From NCBI RefSeq assembly GCF_025024155.1, contig NW_026251711.1, positions 620,001 through 684,000 of the forward strand: a DNA stretch of 64,000 bases, given 5' to 3'. The stretch is from Gamsiella multidivaricata (Eukaryota; Mortierellomycota; Mortierellomycetes; Mortierellales; Mortierellaceae). The notes beneath the pieces are model-generated. The model ran no database searches. It saw only the letters and a program-made list of their open reading frames with translations, and was not told the origin of the DNA. The stretch's first letter is position 1, and each line of letters opens with the position of its first letter. Position numbers and translations under genes: made by a program. Below, one piece after another: positions 37,158 through 48,102 of this stretch.

Positions 37158-37992
37158 ATGCGTGTCTCTGCCTCTTTGTTCGCTGCCCTGGCCTTGGTTG
37201 CCACCACCGTCCTGGCTGCTCCTGAAAATAAGAAGAACAACAATAACAACAAGCCCATTGTCATCAACAAGAAAGTCCTCCAGACCTCCAAGGTGCCCTT
37301 TATTCCCCACAACGTACGTTTTTTTTTTTTTCTGCTTCTATCTGAACATTCCAATGCTATTGATTCTGGTGTTACTTCCACAGTTGTAGATTACACCACT
37401 TCAACCCCATCGAAACAACGTCTTCTGATCTATGCTTTTGTGTGTAAACTTTATCTCTTTCTCTCTCTTCCAGGGTACTGAATTGTTCACCAACTGGGTT
37501 GGTCTGAACGTCGACTTCCAGTACGTCAAGCCCATCTTTGACCTCGTCAACACGACCCAGACGCTCGGCAACGGCACCCTGCTCTCCCGTGGCGAGGCCC
37601 ATGTGTCGATCATCCTCCCCACGGAGTACGACCAGGTCCTCCACCCCGCCGGTGTCACGATCGAGGAACTCAACACCCTCGCCTCGACCAAGAACCGTCT
37701 CCAGCGCTCCAAGTTCGAGCTCGAGTGCCTGGGCCGTGTCCAGGTCGTGTCGAAGCCCGACGGTGTGTTCCAGCAGTCGGTGCAGATCATCCTCAAGAAT
37801 TACAAGGACCTGATCCACTTCCGTGAGGAGGTTTTCAAGCTGTATGTGAAGAAGGGCGGCAACCCGGCCTTGTTCGCCGCCGAGAACTTTACGCCCCACA
37901 TTACCTTGGGCTTCAAGCACAGGGATATCTTTATTGAGGATGGTGTCTACAAGGGCAAGAACGCTTGCATCCACAAGATTGTTGCCAAGTAA
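37158..37992 (+). CDS. Secreted 2H phosphoesterase-like (RNA-repair ligase/CPDase fold)
   Basis: Two exons, 37158-37313 and 37474-37992, phase 0, joined over a 160-bp GT-AG intron (GTACGT donor, CTTCCAG acceptor), giving 224 residues. A clear signal peptide (residues 1-20, ending VLAAP) is followed by a Lys/Asn-rich linker. Two HxS/T motifs mark the 2H phosphoesterase superfamily: H95-V-S97 (EAHVSIILP) and H194-I-T196 (PHITLGF), about 100 residues apart as expected for the two-lobed active site. The superfamily acts on 2',3'-cyclic phosphates or related RNA ends; fungal relatives are annotated as Swiss-army-knife RNA repair-like proteins. A secreted member with both motifs intact is unusual. 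The substrate is unknown. Confidence 0.75.
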
Positions 37993-38546
37993 AAAAAGAA
38001 AAAAATGAAAGAGTGAAAAAAGACAAATATACTGTTCATAGTACATCCATACCCTTGCCATAGACGTTAACAAACACAACATAATAATATGAAAAAAAAG
38101 AGCGCGACGGGAGCCGTAAAGTGCACGATCGAATGCGTGTCTAGTCTAATATGAAATGATTACAAAACGGCATATGCACACACACCCCTCCTCTTGAAAT
38201 GTAGCTCAATTTGACTTCAGGGACGGCATCCAGAAAGATTTCTCACATGCCGGAAACAACTTCGCCGTGCTCCGGGGGAGGGGCGTGAAATCGTTTAATT
38301 TGTGGTCGGAACAGGGCACGCGGGGGCTAGTCTACCCACTCTCGGGGAAGGCCGAGCCCTTCGTTCTCCATTCATTGGCCCCGCCAGCTCCACCTCATCC
38401 CATTCCTTTTCTTCCGTGATGACTCTTGGCCCTCCTTCTCTCTTCTCATCCTCATTCCCATTCCCCACCCTCCACTCCTCATTCTGCTGTCCTCATTCCA
38501 CACTCCTCCTTCGTCGTAGCAAGATACCTTCTAATCCCTTCGAGCC
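37993..38546. other. Intergenic region
   Basis: No gene is seen. It holds AT-rich terminator-like sequence after the 2H gene and a CT-rich leader (about 38385-38520) before the next ORF. Confidence 0.5.
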
Positions 38547-40385
38547 ATGACAAGTCTTCTCTTCCAATCCTCAGGCAAGGACAGCTCCTCCTCGTCCTCG
38601 TCCTCCTCCGCGAACCCATTCCTGGCACTCACCCACTTTTACGAGCAAGAACTCACGGAGCTCCAGATCGACTCCCGTCTCAATGGCCACAGCAGTAACA
38701 ATCCTTCCAGTCGGTACCACAGACAAACCTTCCAGGGCAAGCAGCCAGCGGCCAGAGCACACCTCTTCCCATCCTCCTCCTCCTCTTCCTCTTCATCATC
38801 TCTTTCTTCCTCGCCCGCATTATCTTCTTCTTCATCTGTCTCCTTCTCCAGCGGTAGCAGCAATGGCAGCTATACCCTCAAAGCTCACTCTGCCTATACC
38901 CAACCCCAAGACGAATTCAAGGTTTTTGCTAACCAACCGACACTCTCGACACTCTCGACTTTTCCGGACTACCACCAAACCTACCATGGCCCCAGAGGAT
39001 CAACGGCGGACCTTTCAGAGGAGGACCTGAAGCAGCGACAAGAGTACTATGCACGCGAGGCAGAACTGCGGAGTCGGGATCGAAACGACGGTCTGGGACC
39101 GATTGTGGATTTCTCGGAGCAGTATTGGAGGGATCTGCTGATGGATCGTGGTCTGGGCCTGAGTAAGAATCGTCTGGAGAATCATCTCCAAGTCAGGCAC
39201 CATAATCCATACGCACAAAGACAACACCGGGAGCATCAACAACAACAACAGCAGCAACAGCAGCAACAGCAGCAGCAGCAGGGAATGCGTGCATCATCAC
39301 AGCAGGAGCAAGTCTGGCTGGATTTTGGGCGGAGCGCTGTTGAGTTCTCGGACGAGGAGATGTCAAGAACAATGACGACGACGGAGAGGGACATGGATCA
39401 GGCTTGGAACGAACCGCGTGCTGTCTTGAATGACAAGATGACGACGAACATGTCGTCATTGGATACGGGAACAGTAAGGCCCACCACCCCAATAGCGTCT
39501 GCTTTCAGGGATGCTGCCATGTCGATCCATTCCTCATGGCCACTCGCACCCTGGGCAATCGAGACCGAAGCCGCGTTTCTCGAGTTTGAGGAAGCACACA
39601 AGAACCATAACAGCTTCAACCAGCATCAGGACCAAGGACACCGTGTTCTGTCATCTCCCACTACTACAACAACAGCAACAACAACAACAACCTTGGAATC
39701 TTTCAATCCGGATGCATCGTCGAACTGGTCTGAGGAATTCAGGCAACGCAGCTGGGAGGCTTCGTCGCTCTCAAGTATACCCGCCCCCAAAGAAGGAAGC
39801 GAATCGCTCAAGACCTGTGGATTTATTTTCGATACCAAGACCCATCCGGATCTTTCGGAACCGACCACGTTGATGTTCCTCGGCGCGTCGACAACCCTTC
39901 CGACCGTAGAGGTGAATTACCAAGGTCCAATAGGCGCATCATCAACGGTATCTGTGCCTCTGCCTCTGCAGGAACAACAGCAATATCGTTCAGGACCAAC
40001 TTCATTCGTAGCGGACTTTACATCCCTAACACAACAGGAACCAATCGAACAAGAAAGGCCTGGTCAGGTTTACAATGACGATGTCTTTGAAGGGGATATG
40101 TTGCAAGCATGGATGGAAACGCTGGCGCTGGAGAAACAAGAGGCGGATGAGCGTGCCAAAGAGGAGGAAGGAAAGCGGGCTGCTAAAGAGAAGGAGGAGG
40201 AGGAAGAGGAGGAAGGAGAAGAGGCGGCAGCGACGGAGACGTTGGATGAGACGAAGCAGAAGATGGTGCTGGAGGTGGCGTTGAGGCGGTTGGATGCGCT
40301 GATGCACCAGTTGGATCGGACTCAGGGGTCGCTGAAGCGCACAGGTGTTCTGGAGAAGGGAAGGAAAGTCGATGCTGTGGCATAG
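38547..40385 (+). CDS. Unrecognised low-complexity protein, possibly peroxin-like
   Basis: A single-exon ORF of 612 residues starting MTSLLFQSSGKD. The N-terminus (residues 22-43, ANPFLALTHFYEQELTEL) faintly recalls the N-terminal NPLxxLxK helix of Pex5/Pex20 import receptors, but the usual conserved cysteine is absent. One WxxxF pentapeptide (WSEEF) and several W-containing acidic helices (EQYWRDLLMDRG, LQAWMETLALE) are also in keeping with that group. The rest is Ser runs, a poly-Gln tract (about residues 230-246), poly-Thr and a Glu/Lys coiled coil near the C-terminus, followed by a helix with LRRLDALMHQLDR. The peroxin idea is weak; I call the function unknown. Confidence 0.5.
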   Translation: MTSLLFQSSGKDSSSSSSSSSANPFLALTHFYEQELTELQIDSRLNGHSSNNPSSRYHRQTFQGKQPAARAHLFPSSSSSSSSSSLSSSPALSSSSSVSFSSGSSNGSYTLKAHSAYTQPQDEFKVFANQPTLSTLSTFPDYHQTYHGPRGSTADLSEEDLKQRQEYYAREAELRSRDRNDGLGPIVDFSEQYWRDLLMDRGLGLSKNRLENHLQVRHHNPYAQRQHREHQQQQQQQQQQQQQQQGMRASSQQEQVWLDFGRSAVEFSDEEMSRTMTTTERDMDQAWNEPRAVLNDKMTTNMSSLDTGTVRPTTPIASAFRDAAMSIHSSWPLAPWAIETEAAFLEFEEAHKNHNSFNQHQDQGHRVLSSPTTTTTATTTTTLESFNPDASSNWSEEFRQRSWEASSLSSIPAPKEGSESLKTCGFIFDTKTHPDLSEPTTLMFLGASTTLPTVEVNYQGPIGASSTVSVPLPLQEQQQYRSGPTSFVADFTSLTQQEPIEQERPGQVYNDDVFEGDMLQAWMETLALEKQEADERAKEEEGKRAAKEKEEEEEEEGEEAAATETLDETKQKMVLEVALRRLDALMHQLDRTQGSLKRTGVLEKGRKVDAVA

Positions 40386-41154
40386 ACCAGTTAGATGTAG
40401 ACCAGCATTTGATCCAGGTGCTCAGTCGACATAATATTAAAAAATAGAAAAGGAACACAACGATGTCTCCACAAACAGACGCGAACGCGTAATGCAGGGT
40501 CCTTCATAGTCCATGCGCTGTGAAGTATGATGGGCCCATGTCCTCATCTGCCAATTCGCCCTGCTACGTTCTCTGTTTGACCTCCCGATTGCTTTCAGTC
40601 AGGACCTTCTCGTGATAGCCAGCCTTCGCTGTTTCCTCCTCTCCCCTCTCCCCCTCTCCTCCTATGCCTGTCTACAAGATGACATTGGTTACTGGCTTTT
40701 CTTTTGCATACAACGGGCAAAAGAGCCCTTCATAGACCAGATTAAAACATTTATACATACATAAACTGTACGTATAAACCGTTGAGGGGAAGAGAGGGAG
40801 AGAGAGAGAGAGAGAGAGAGGAGGAGACGATGACGGTAAGATCGTCTCTAATCTGGAATCTGGAATCTGCAGCCGCGAACTACGAGTGCATAGAGTCCAC
40901 CGGTTGTGGGAACCATTTATTTTATAAAACCAGGTAGCTTGGGGGACTCCTGGATATTTTCTTTTCTCTTTTTCTCTTAGCTTGAGCAACTTTGGCTTTT
41001 TTCGCGCATACCCCCCTTCCTTCTCCCCCTCCTTCTCCTAGACTCCTATTAAAACGCGCATACCCAAACGCATAACCTAAACGCACATCCTAAAAACATA
41101 TCCTTCTACACAAAAAAAATCGCCATTTCATCTCTACTTGAACGTTAGGACCCA
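40386..41154. other. Intergenic region
   Basis: No gene is seen. A GA repeat lies at about 40796-40821 and a duplicated ATCTGGA pair near 40852-40868. Confidence 0.5.
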
Positions 41155-43208
41155 ATGAAACTGAATCTTGGCCTTGCAGGCGCGCTCTTGATAGTCGCCA
41201 CACAGGCAGCGACGACGGACACCAAGTCCGCAAATATGCTCAAGTAATAAATTGAAAGCACATCTCTCTCCTGTGCTAAAGACCAGTAAGGAAAGAAAAA
41301 AAATGCATCCGATGGATGTGAATCCTAACGCGTGTCGAATTCGTTTTTTTTTTTTTTTTTTTTTTACTTTTTTCTACTTTTTGCCATAGGATCTCGATCA
41401 CGACAATCCAGGGAGGACGACGACCGTCGACGGTGGGACGATGGGTGCATACGTTACGGAAATACGGTGTTTCAAGGTCCATGGCAGGAGGGGTCAAGAG
41501 CATCCAACGCGGTGGTGTCGCAGAGGGGGAGCGCACGAGTCTTGCGCGGGTGCCCTTGATCGACTATGATTTCGATCGCGAGGTAAAAACAGTTTGTTAA
41601 TGTCTGAACAGGATGGCAAACATTCTGATATTCATATCACTTTTTATTTTTGTGCTTGGAATGTGTGTAGTACTATGGTACGGTAATGGTGGGCGAACCA
41701 CCTCAGTCGTTCAAGGTAAGGAAAAAAAATGTGCGCACTTGCATCCGCCTCTCCACTAACACCAAACTACAATCGTCTAACCTGCCTCTCTCCCCCCCCC
41801 CTTCTCTCTCTTCTTGGTCTAGATCGACTTTGATACAGGCTCCTCAAAGTTCATCCTCTCCTCCAAGAGCTGTCAGCAATGCTCCGGCACAACCCGCTAC
41901 GACCCCTCCACCTCCAACACCTTCCTCCTCAACAGCGACTACGAGAACAAAGTCAACGCGTACAACGGCTCTCCTCTCACTAATTCTTCTTCTTCCAATA
42001 CCCCCCCACTCTTCTCCCCACCACCCGTGCCCTCGACCTCGAACGCCTGGCACATCACCTACGGCGACTTTTCCCACGCGGAAGGATACCTCGGTCGGGA
42101 CCACGTCCGGATCGAGAACCTCGTTGTTCAGGACCAACAGCTCGCGCTCATCACCTCCGAGAGCGCGAATTTCGATGACGTGATCGACGGCATCATGGGC
42201 CTCGCCTTCGGCTCCCTCTCCGCCCCGTCTTCTTCGTCGTCCTGGGCACCGAAACCGCGGACGGTGTTTGAGAACATGATGGACCAGGGACTAGTTGAGC
42301 GTGGGATGTTTAGTTTTTTCCTCGGCAAGAACCGACGTGATGGGTTAGCGAGTCTGGACGGCACACGTGCCAATGGCGGGGGGGAAGTGATCTTTGGAGG
42401 GATGGATATGGGCTATGTGAAGGAAGGGCATGAGATCGTGTGGACGAATGTTACAAAGCCAAAATATTGGCAGATTAATGTTGAGAATATTTGGGTGGAT
42501 AGACACAGAGTCGACTTTAAGTCCAGGGGGTTCTTTGCGAACCCAGGATTCTCCTCCGCCTTGTCATCGTCGTCGCCGTCGTCGTCGTCTGGTAGCGCCA
42601 AAAGCAAACAGGAAAAGAAAGATGAAGAAGCAAAGTCGGATATTCCGGGGATTATGGATACGGGCACGACGCTGTTGATCATGCCTGAGAGATTGGCGGC
42701 GGGGATCCATGCCATGATCCCGAGGGCGGTCCAGGTCTACGGACAGTCATGGGCCTTGCCCTGTGAGCTCGCGAAGGAGACCAAGAAGCTTGAGCTTGGG
42801 ATTGAAGGGCATCGGTTCGCGATTCCGTTCTCGGATCTCGTGCGTGAGGAGGTTGCTCAGGGCGAGGTTGCTCAGGGCGAGGTAACCCACGACAATGGAC
42901 TGACGTCGGATCACGACAGCTTAGGGAAGGATAAGGACAAGGATAAGGACACCAAAAAGCCAGCCAACTTGTGCTTCTCAGGGATTCAGCCCAGCAGCGC
43001 CGGGTTTATGATCATTGGGGATTTGTTTATTAAAAACAATTACGTGGTGTTTGATCAGGAGAACAAGCGTGTGGGTATTGCACCGTTGAGGTTTGAGTCT
43101 GATACAACGGCGGCAGAGGTAAATGCGATGGAGAAGAAGAGGCGGGGTACGGAAATGAGGACAGGATGGGAGATAGCAGAGGAGACAGAGGAAGCGATGG
43201 GGTTATAA
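41155..43208 (+). CDS. Secreted pepsin-type aspartic protease (A1)
   Basis: Four exons: 41155-41243, 41390-41582, 41671-41715 and 41823-43208; all introns are GT-AG and phases agree, giving 570 residues. The signal peptide (MKLNLGLAGALLIVATQA) and an Arg/Lys propeptide precede the mature enzyme, which starts with YYGTVMVGEPPQSFK, carried mostly on a 45-bp exon. The catalytic aspartates are D113 (FDTGSS) and D388 (MDTGTT); the flap tyrosine is Y189 (ITYGDF). The enzyme is longer than a typical 400-residue pepsin because of low-complexity inserts: a Ser/Asn/Pro stretch before the flap, a Ser run plus Lys/Glu segment before D388, and EVAQG and KD repeats near the C-terminus. These look like surface loops. 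It should cut proteins at acid pH outside the cell or in the vacuole. Confidence 0.9.
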
Positions 43209-45012
43209 TGTTCGACCTGCTAGATCCAAGGTCCATGGGGATAAGGGGAAGCGTCTGTAGACGACGATAGTGTTCAGTAAAAGAACTACAGCAGTGTGTG
43301 GACATGACAGACAGAAGCTACTGGTTGAGCTCAGGCTTCTTCTGCAATATCTACTATGACATGACGAGTGTAACCATGCGAAAAAGCACAACAGGAACCG
43401 CCAATGCTCTCCACTTTCTAGATCGTTAACGTTTTCAAGAAATAAACTCTGCTTCATGCCTCACGCCTCACAGCAATGAGAGTTTGGCGTAGGGAACGCG
43501 TATCAAGAATACGATCGATGGCGTGTATACGCAAGACGCTGTGCGACGTCGCAACCAGTTTGTCCTTGCGCAGCATACAACAGTTGGCAAATTACTAATG
43601 ATTTGAGACGAGATGAGATGGGCAGAGGACACGCAAGCAACTCGTCGTCTAGCTACACGCAATCGGTCATGGCCTGGGACCCGATGTTGTTGTCCATATC
43701 TTGAATAGCTAGCGGCCATGATGACGACGATGATGATGATGATGATGATGGGGCACTACAGTTGGAAATTGTTTCAGGGCCAAGTGGATCTCCGATCTCG
43801 AATATTATTATCGGAATATGGAAATACTCTGCCCGTTTTTTCTTTCGCTCCATTGATCGACAGGGGATGGGTCTAGGTCGGTTGTCGAGCCTATGGTGAT
43901 GATGAAGAAGAGAAAAGAGTTGGCAGGGGCAAAGCTACCCACGGATGAGTCATGTCTCTGACTTGACAAGAAAGCTTGCTGGACATCGGATGAAGCTGGA
44001 TTGTGTGCAGGCCACTCGATTTGTCAGTTGGGTATTGTCCAGCCAATTTAAAAATACAGAGCTGGACTTCACCTAATAATGATATATATTCTCGGTACCA
44101 AATCAGAATCGAGCTGAGTCTGCGATTGAAGACCGATTATTATTGAATTGCTGTGGTACAAGAAAAAGAAGAAAAAGAAAGATGCAGATGAGGCCCATGT
44201 TGGAACAAACGGCCAAAACGGCTCACAGGCAAACAGGTGGTGCTGGAGAGAGAGATTGTGAACCTCTTTTAGTCAGTGGACTGGTTGGTACCACTGCTCT
44301 GCAAGTGGGGTAGACGAACTATGTTTGAAAAGGGATGAGAGCACGCGAGTCATTCCATGTCAAGGGCGATTCATTCTCCTTATCGTCTGCATTTAATTTT
44401 TTCCTCATCGATAAGAAACAGCAGCCGTTGCGGCGGTGCGCAAGGCAAGACAAATGTCCGAGAGGAGCACTACAGCGGGTGAGTATATACACCTGTGGTA
44501 CGGAGTATATATCGTACACGGAATACGTATGGATGGAAAGACGAGAAAACGAGAACCAGGGGACCAGGGCCAGACGACAGACACTCCGACTTTGAATGTC
44601 AGCGCTAAGGTTTTCTTCTAGACGAGGATTACTAAAAACTGGTAAAGCTGTCCATGAGCCAATTGTATTACCAAAAGATGGCAAGGCGAGATACATAGAC
44701 GGCCGAGTCCCATCTAAATGGAAACACCAATCTGCGTGTTCATTATACAGAGGCGTTTATATATGGAAGTGCGGGTACTTTTCCACGGTCTACCTGGTGG
44801 TCGTTTTGTCGTTCATTTATATCTGGACCTTCCCTCCGTCTTCTTGTCCTCCTCTTCCCTCTGCTCATCCGTCGTTCCTTCTTTCCTCGTTTCCTAAACC
44901 CTCACATACTCTTTCCTTCCCCTATCGCTCGTTTCAGTTATTCACCCGTCCGTCCGTTCATTCATCCATCCATCCATACATACATACATACATACATACA
45001 TACATACACAAG
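43209..45012. other. Intergenic region
   Basis: About 1.8 kb with no supported gene. A GAT trinucleotide run lies at about 43719-43751, and a CATA/CATC repeat (about 44960-45008) ends just before the threonine dehydrogenase start, probably in its 5' UTR. Confidence 0.5.
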
Positions 45013-47856
45013 ATGCTCAAGCGCACAACAACGTCGATGCTGGCCTCGTCCTCCCGCATCCTCAGACAACCCCTGACAAGAACCGTCGTCCCCGCGCCTT
45101 CTATCCGCCACATGAACGCCGCTGTCGCCACCAGACTCTTCTCCATCTCCTCCTCTGCCCAGTCCCCTCCTCCCCCTCCGCAGTACTCCACAAGAACAAC
45201 CGAGTCAAATGCCCCTCGTCATCCCAGGGTCCTGGTCACTGGTATGTAATGGTGTGGCTGTTTTGTAAATGCACAGGAAATAGAGAAAAGAAACACTCAA
45301 GAAAGGCTTCATTGCAATACATGTGCATGTGTGGCAAATAAGGAAAACGAGGACAATGCCCTCCTGCACTCTTCCTTGGTTGTCGACTGTGGTTCTGGCC
45401 TGACTGCAAACAAACATCTGAAAAAGGCCTACCCACTCTCAATCAATCACTCATCTTTTATTCTGTTTCGTTTCCTCACAAAAACAGGTTCTTTGGGTCA
45501 ACTTGGCTCTGGATTGGTCAAGCAGCTCCGGTAAGGAAGAGAATCTGCTTTGAGCTGCATTTTACCATGCATTCATCTCCTCCTCTTTGGCCTTTTCTCA
45601 GTGTTTGTTTTTGGGTTCTCCAAGGGGGGTTTACGGCCTGAGTGCCTGTGTAGCCCAGCTGTTTAAGCAGGGCGTGGTTGTACGACAAAAATAACAAATG
45701 AAAGGAACGTTGTACCAATGACAAGTACCCCCAACAGGGGCTACATCCCAACCCAGCAGCGTGGTCCCCATTCACCCCTTCCTCCTCAAATTCTTCCCAC
45801 AGTTCAATATATGGGTTGTTCAATATATGGGTTGTTCAAAAAAAGGAGGATGGGGACAGCCTGCAATAGCAACGAGAGATCTTTATTTGTTTACTCTCAT
45901 CTCAAAAGGAAGAACAGGCAGGCGCATTCAGATCGAGATGACTAGACGCTGATGCAAGCGACGAGGGTATTACATGGCAGAGCATTGTTCGGACATCCTG
46001 TTGGCGGTCTCGCCCTCTGCCCTGCCCTGTCTTGCCGGACACTGCATAGTCTGCTCTTTTTTTCTTCTCTTTTTGTTCGTAGCTCACCACGCTCTGGCCT
46101 GTTTCGTACTTTTGGCACATTATTTTCAGCACTTTTCATCCCCCCTATGGATTCATCATCTCTTCCCACAGCTCCCATGACCAATACTTCTTTTGTTACC
46201 AAAAGCGCGGTTAAACTAACGAGTTATGCGTTTCGCGTTCTTTATGAACTCTAGTGGCATGTACGGCAATGAGAACGTTATTGCCTCCGATATTCGCAAG
46301 GCACCGGATGCATTCATGGCCAGCGGTCCCTTTGTGTATGCGGATGTCATGAACTACTCCCTGCTCGAGCGCATCGTTGTCGACTGGCGCATCGGTAAGT
46401 CTAATATTACTCTGCCCCAAAGGAACGCTGGCAGACCAACCAAAGACTTTTGCAGTGTGAGAAAAACAAGGCGACGGAGGATGAACTCCACCGCAGCCAA
46501 CTCCTCTGTCCGAATTTTACCCCAGACTGCAGCGTTCTAAAGTTCAGGACGAGAGCCATGTGTTTAGGCGCAAAAAAACAATGAAAGAGAGCAGTGCGGA
46601 GTACAGTAACATCCTGGGAACATTAGGAACTTTGGGAACTTTCAGGTTCAGCACCCTCTTTTTTTTTCCACGATGCCTTGTTATTTGTTTACTTCTCGCT
46701 ATTTTTTTTTTTTTTTTGGCGCTAAAACAGTGCTTCCTTGCAGCACTTCTGTTTACATCGTTGCCTATTTCAAAGCAGCTGGCCGCAAAGTTCAATCTCC
46801 ACGCGGATACCTGTTGTGCACTCCCCCTGCTGTCGACTTTTTTTTTTTTTTTTTTTTTTTCCATGAGCCATGTTTTCCACGCTTAATGCCTGCAGCAGTT
46901 TGAAAGAAAAAACACATTGTGTCTGTATCTGACTTCGTACCCGCTTTCCTTTCTTTCCTGAACTAGACTGGATTGTACACTACTCGGCCCTGCTTTCTGC
47001 CGTCGCAGAAAAGAACCCTGCCTTGGCGCTGAGCGTCAACATGACCGGATTCCAGAACGTGCTGGAGTTGGCCAAGATTCACCGTCTGAGACTGTACTCG
47101 CCCTCGACCATTGGCGCATTTGGTCCCTCGACTCCCAAGAACAACACCCCTGACTTGACCATCATGCGGCCCAACACCATTTACGGCATCACTAAGCTGC
47201 ATAACGAGCTCCTTGGCGAAGTAATGATTCAATTCTCTCATCTGGACCTGCACACTCGCATCCAAATGTGGTAACCTATGCTAACATTCTTTTCTTTTGT
47301 ATCATAGTATTATCGTGAGAAATTCGGCGTCGACTTCAGATCCGCCCGCTATCCTGGCATCCTCAGTGCTGATACCCCTCCAGGTGGCGGAACTACCGAT
47401 TACGCTGTCGATATTTTCCACCATGCCATCCGTCATGGCCACTACGACTGCTTCCTGTCCAAGGACACACGCCTGCCTATGATGTACCTGAGCGACTGCA
47501 TCAAGGGCACAGTCGACCACCTCACTCACCCAACGCCATTGCCTCAGTCTGTCTACAACATTGCTGCGGTCTCATTCACGCCTGAAGAACTGGCAACAGA
47601 GATCCGCAAGCACTTGCCTCACTTCACCATCTCATACCCAGACCCTGCACGCCCAGATTTCCGTCAGGCAATTGCAGACTCTTGGCCAGCGTCACTGGAT
47701 GACTCGATGGCACGGCGGGACTTTGGCTGGAGGGAGGAGTACGGTCTGGAGAACATGGTCAAGCTGATGTTGGACAAGATCCAGGCTCAGGTCGATACTG
47801 AGAAGAAGACCATGGGCTCAAATGATGGCTCTACGACAGCAGCCATGGCCGCCTAG
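45013..47856 (+). CDS. tdh: L-threonine 3-dehydrogenase, mitochondrial (SDR type)
   Basis: Five exons: 45013-45241, 45488-45530, 46255-46394, 46967-47220 and 47308-47856; phases agree and all introns are GT-AG, giving 404 residues. The enzyme oxidises L-threonine with NAD to 2-amino-3-ketobutyrate in mitochondria. Evidence: a presequence rich in Arg/Ser/Thr (residues 1-70), the nucleotide-binding loop VTGSLGQLG split across intron 1, SDIRK for NAD binding, HYSALLSAV, SPSTIGAFG, the YxxxK pair Y210/K214 (IYGITKLHN), RYPGILSAD and PGGGTTDYAV, all in the order of animal TDH. Introns 2 and 3 are long (724 and 572 bp) compared with 87 bp for intron 4. Confidence 0.9.
45803..45834. repeat. 16-bp tandem duplication in TDH intron 2
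   Basis: GTTCAATATATGGGTT is present twice in direct succession, followed by the first six bases of a third copy. It lies inside the 724-bp second intron of the threonine dehydrogenase gene. Confidence 0.9.
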
Positions 47857-48093
47857 AAAAAGCGCGTGTCGAGTCGTACTTTTTTTTTCTGTTTAGCATA
47901 TTATTCTCATTATCATCATTATGGCGCACATTTTTCTCTTGCGGTCAATATGCGCTGTCACCGTCTAATAAAACCCTCGAGTGAACCCTATTTTTACGCC
48001 ACCAACTTCATCAGCGCAGTGTATGCGGAAGCGGCTCCTTGTGGTATCGAGTGCAGGGGGGGAAAGGCTTAATAGGGTAATGGATAAAAAGAG

Positions 48094-48102
48094 GTCTGCC
48101 TG
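48094..48102. repeat. 9-bp target-site duplication, left
   Basis: GTCTGCCTG directly abuts the left arm of the foldback element and is repeated at 49676-49684. Confidence 0.85.

Noticed and set aside
37372..38082. A 236-residue minus-strand ORF opposite the 2H gene
   Set aside because: It is the antisense shadow of a GC-biased coding exon and crosses the intron of the real gene.
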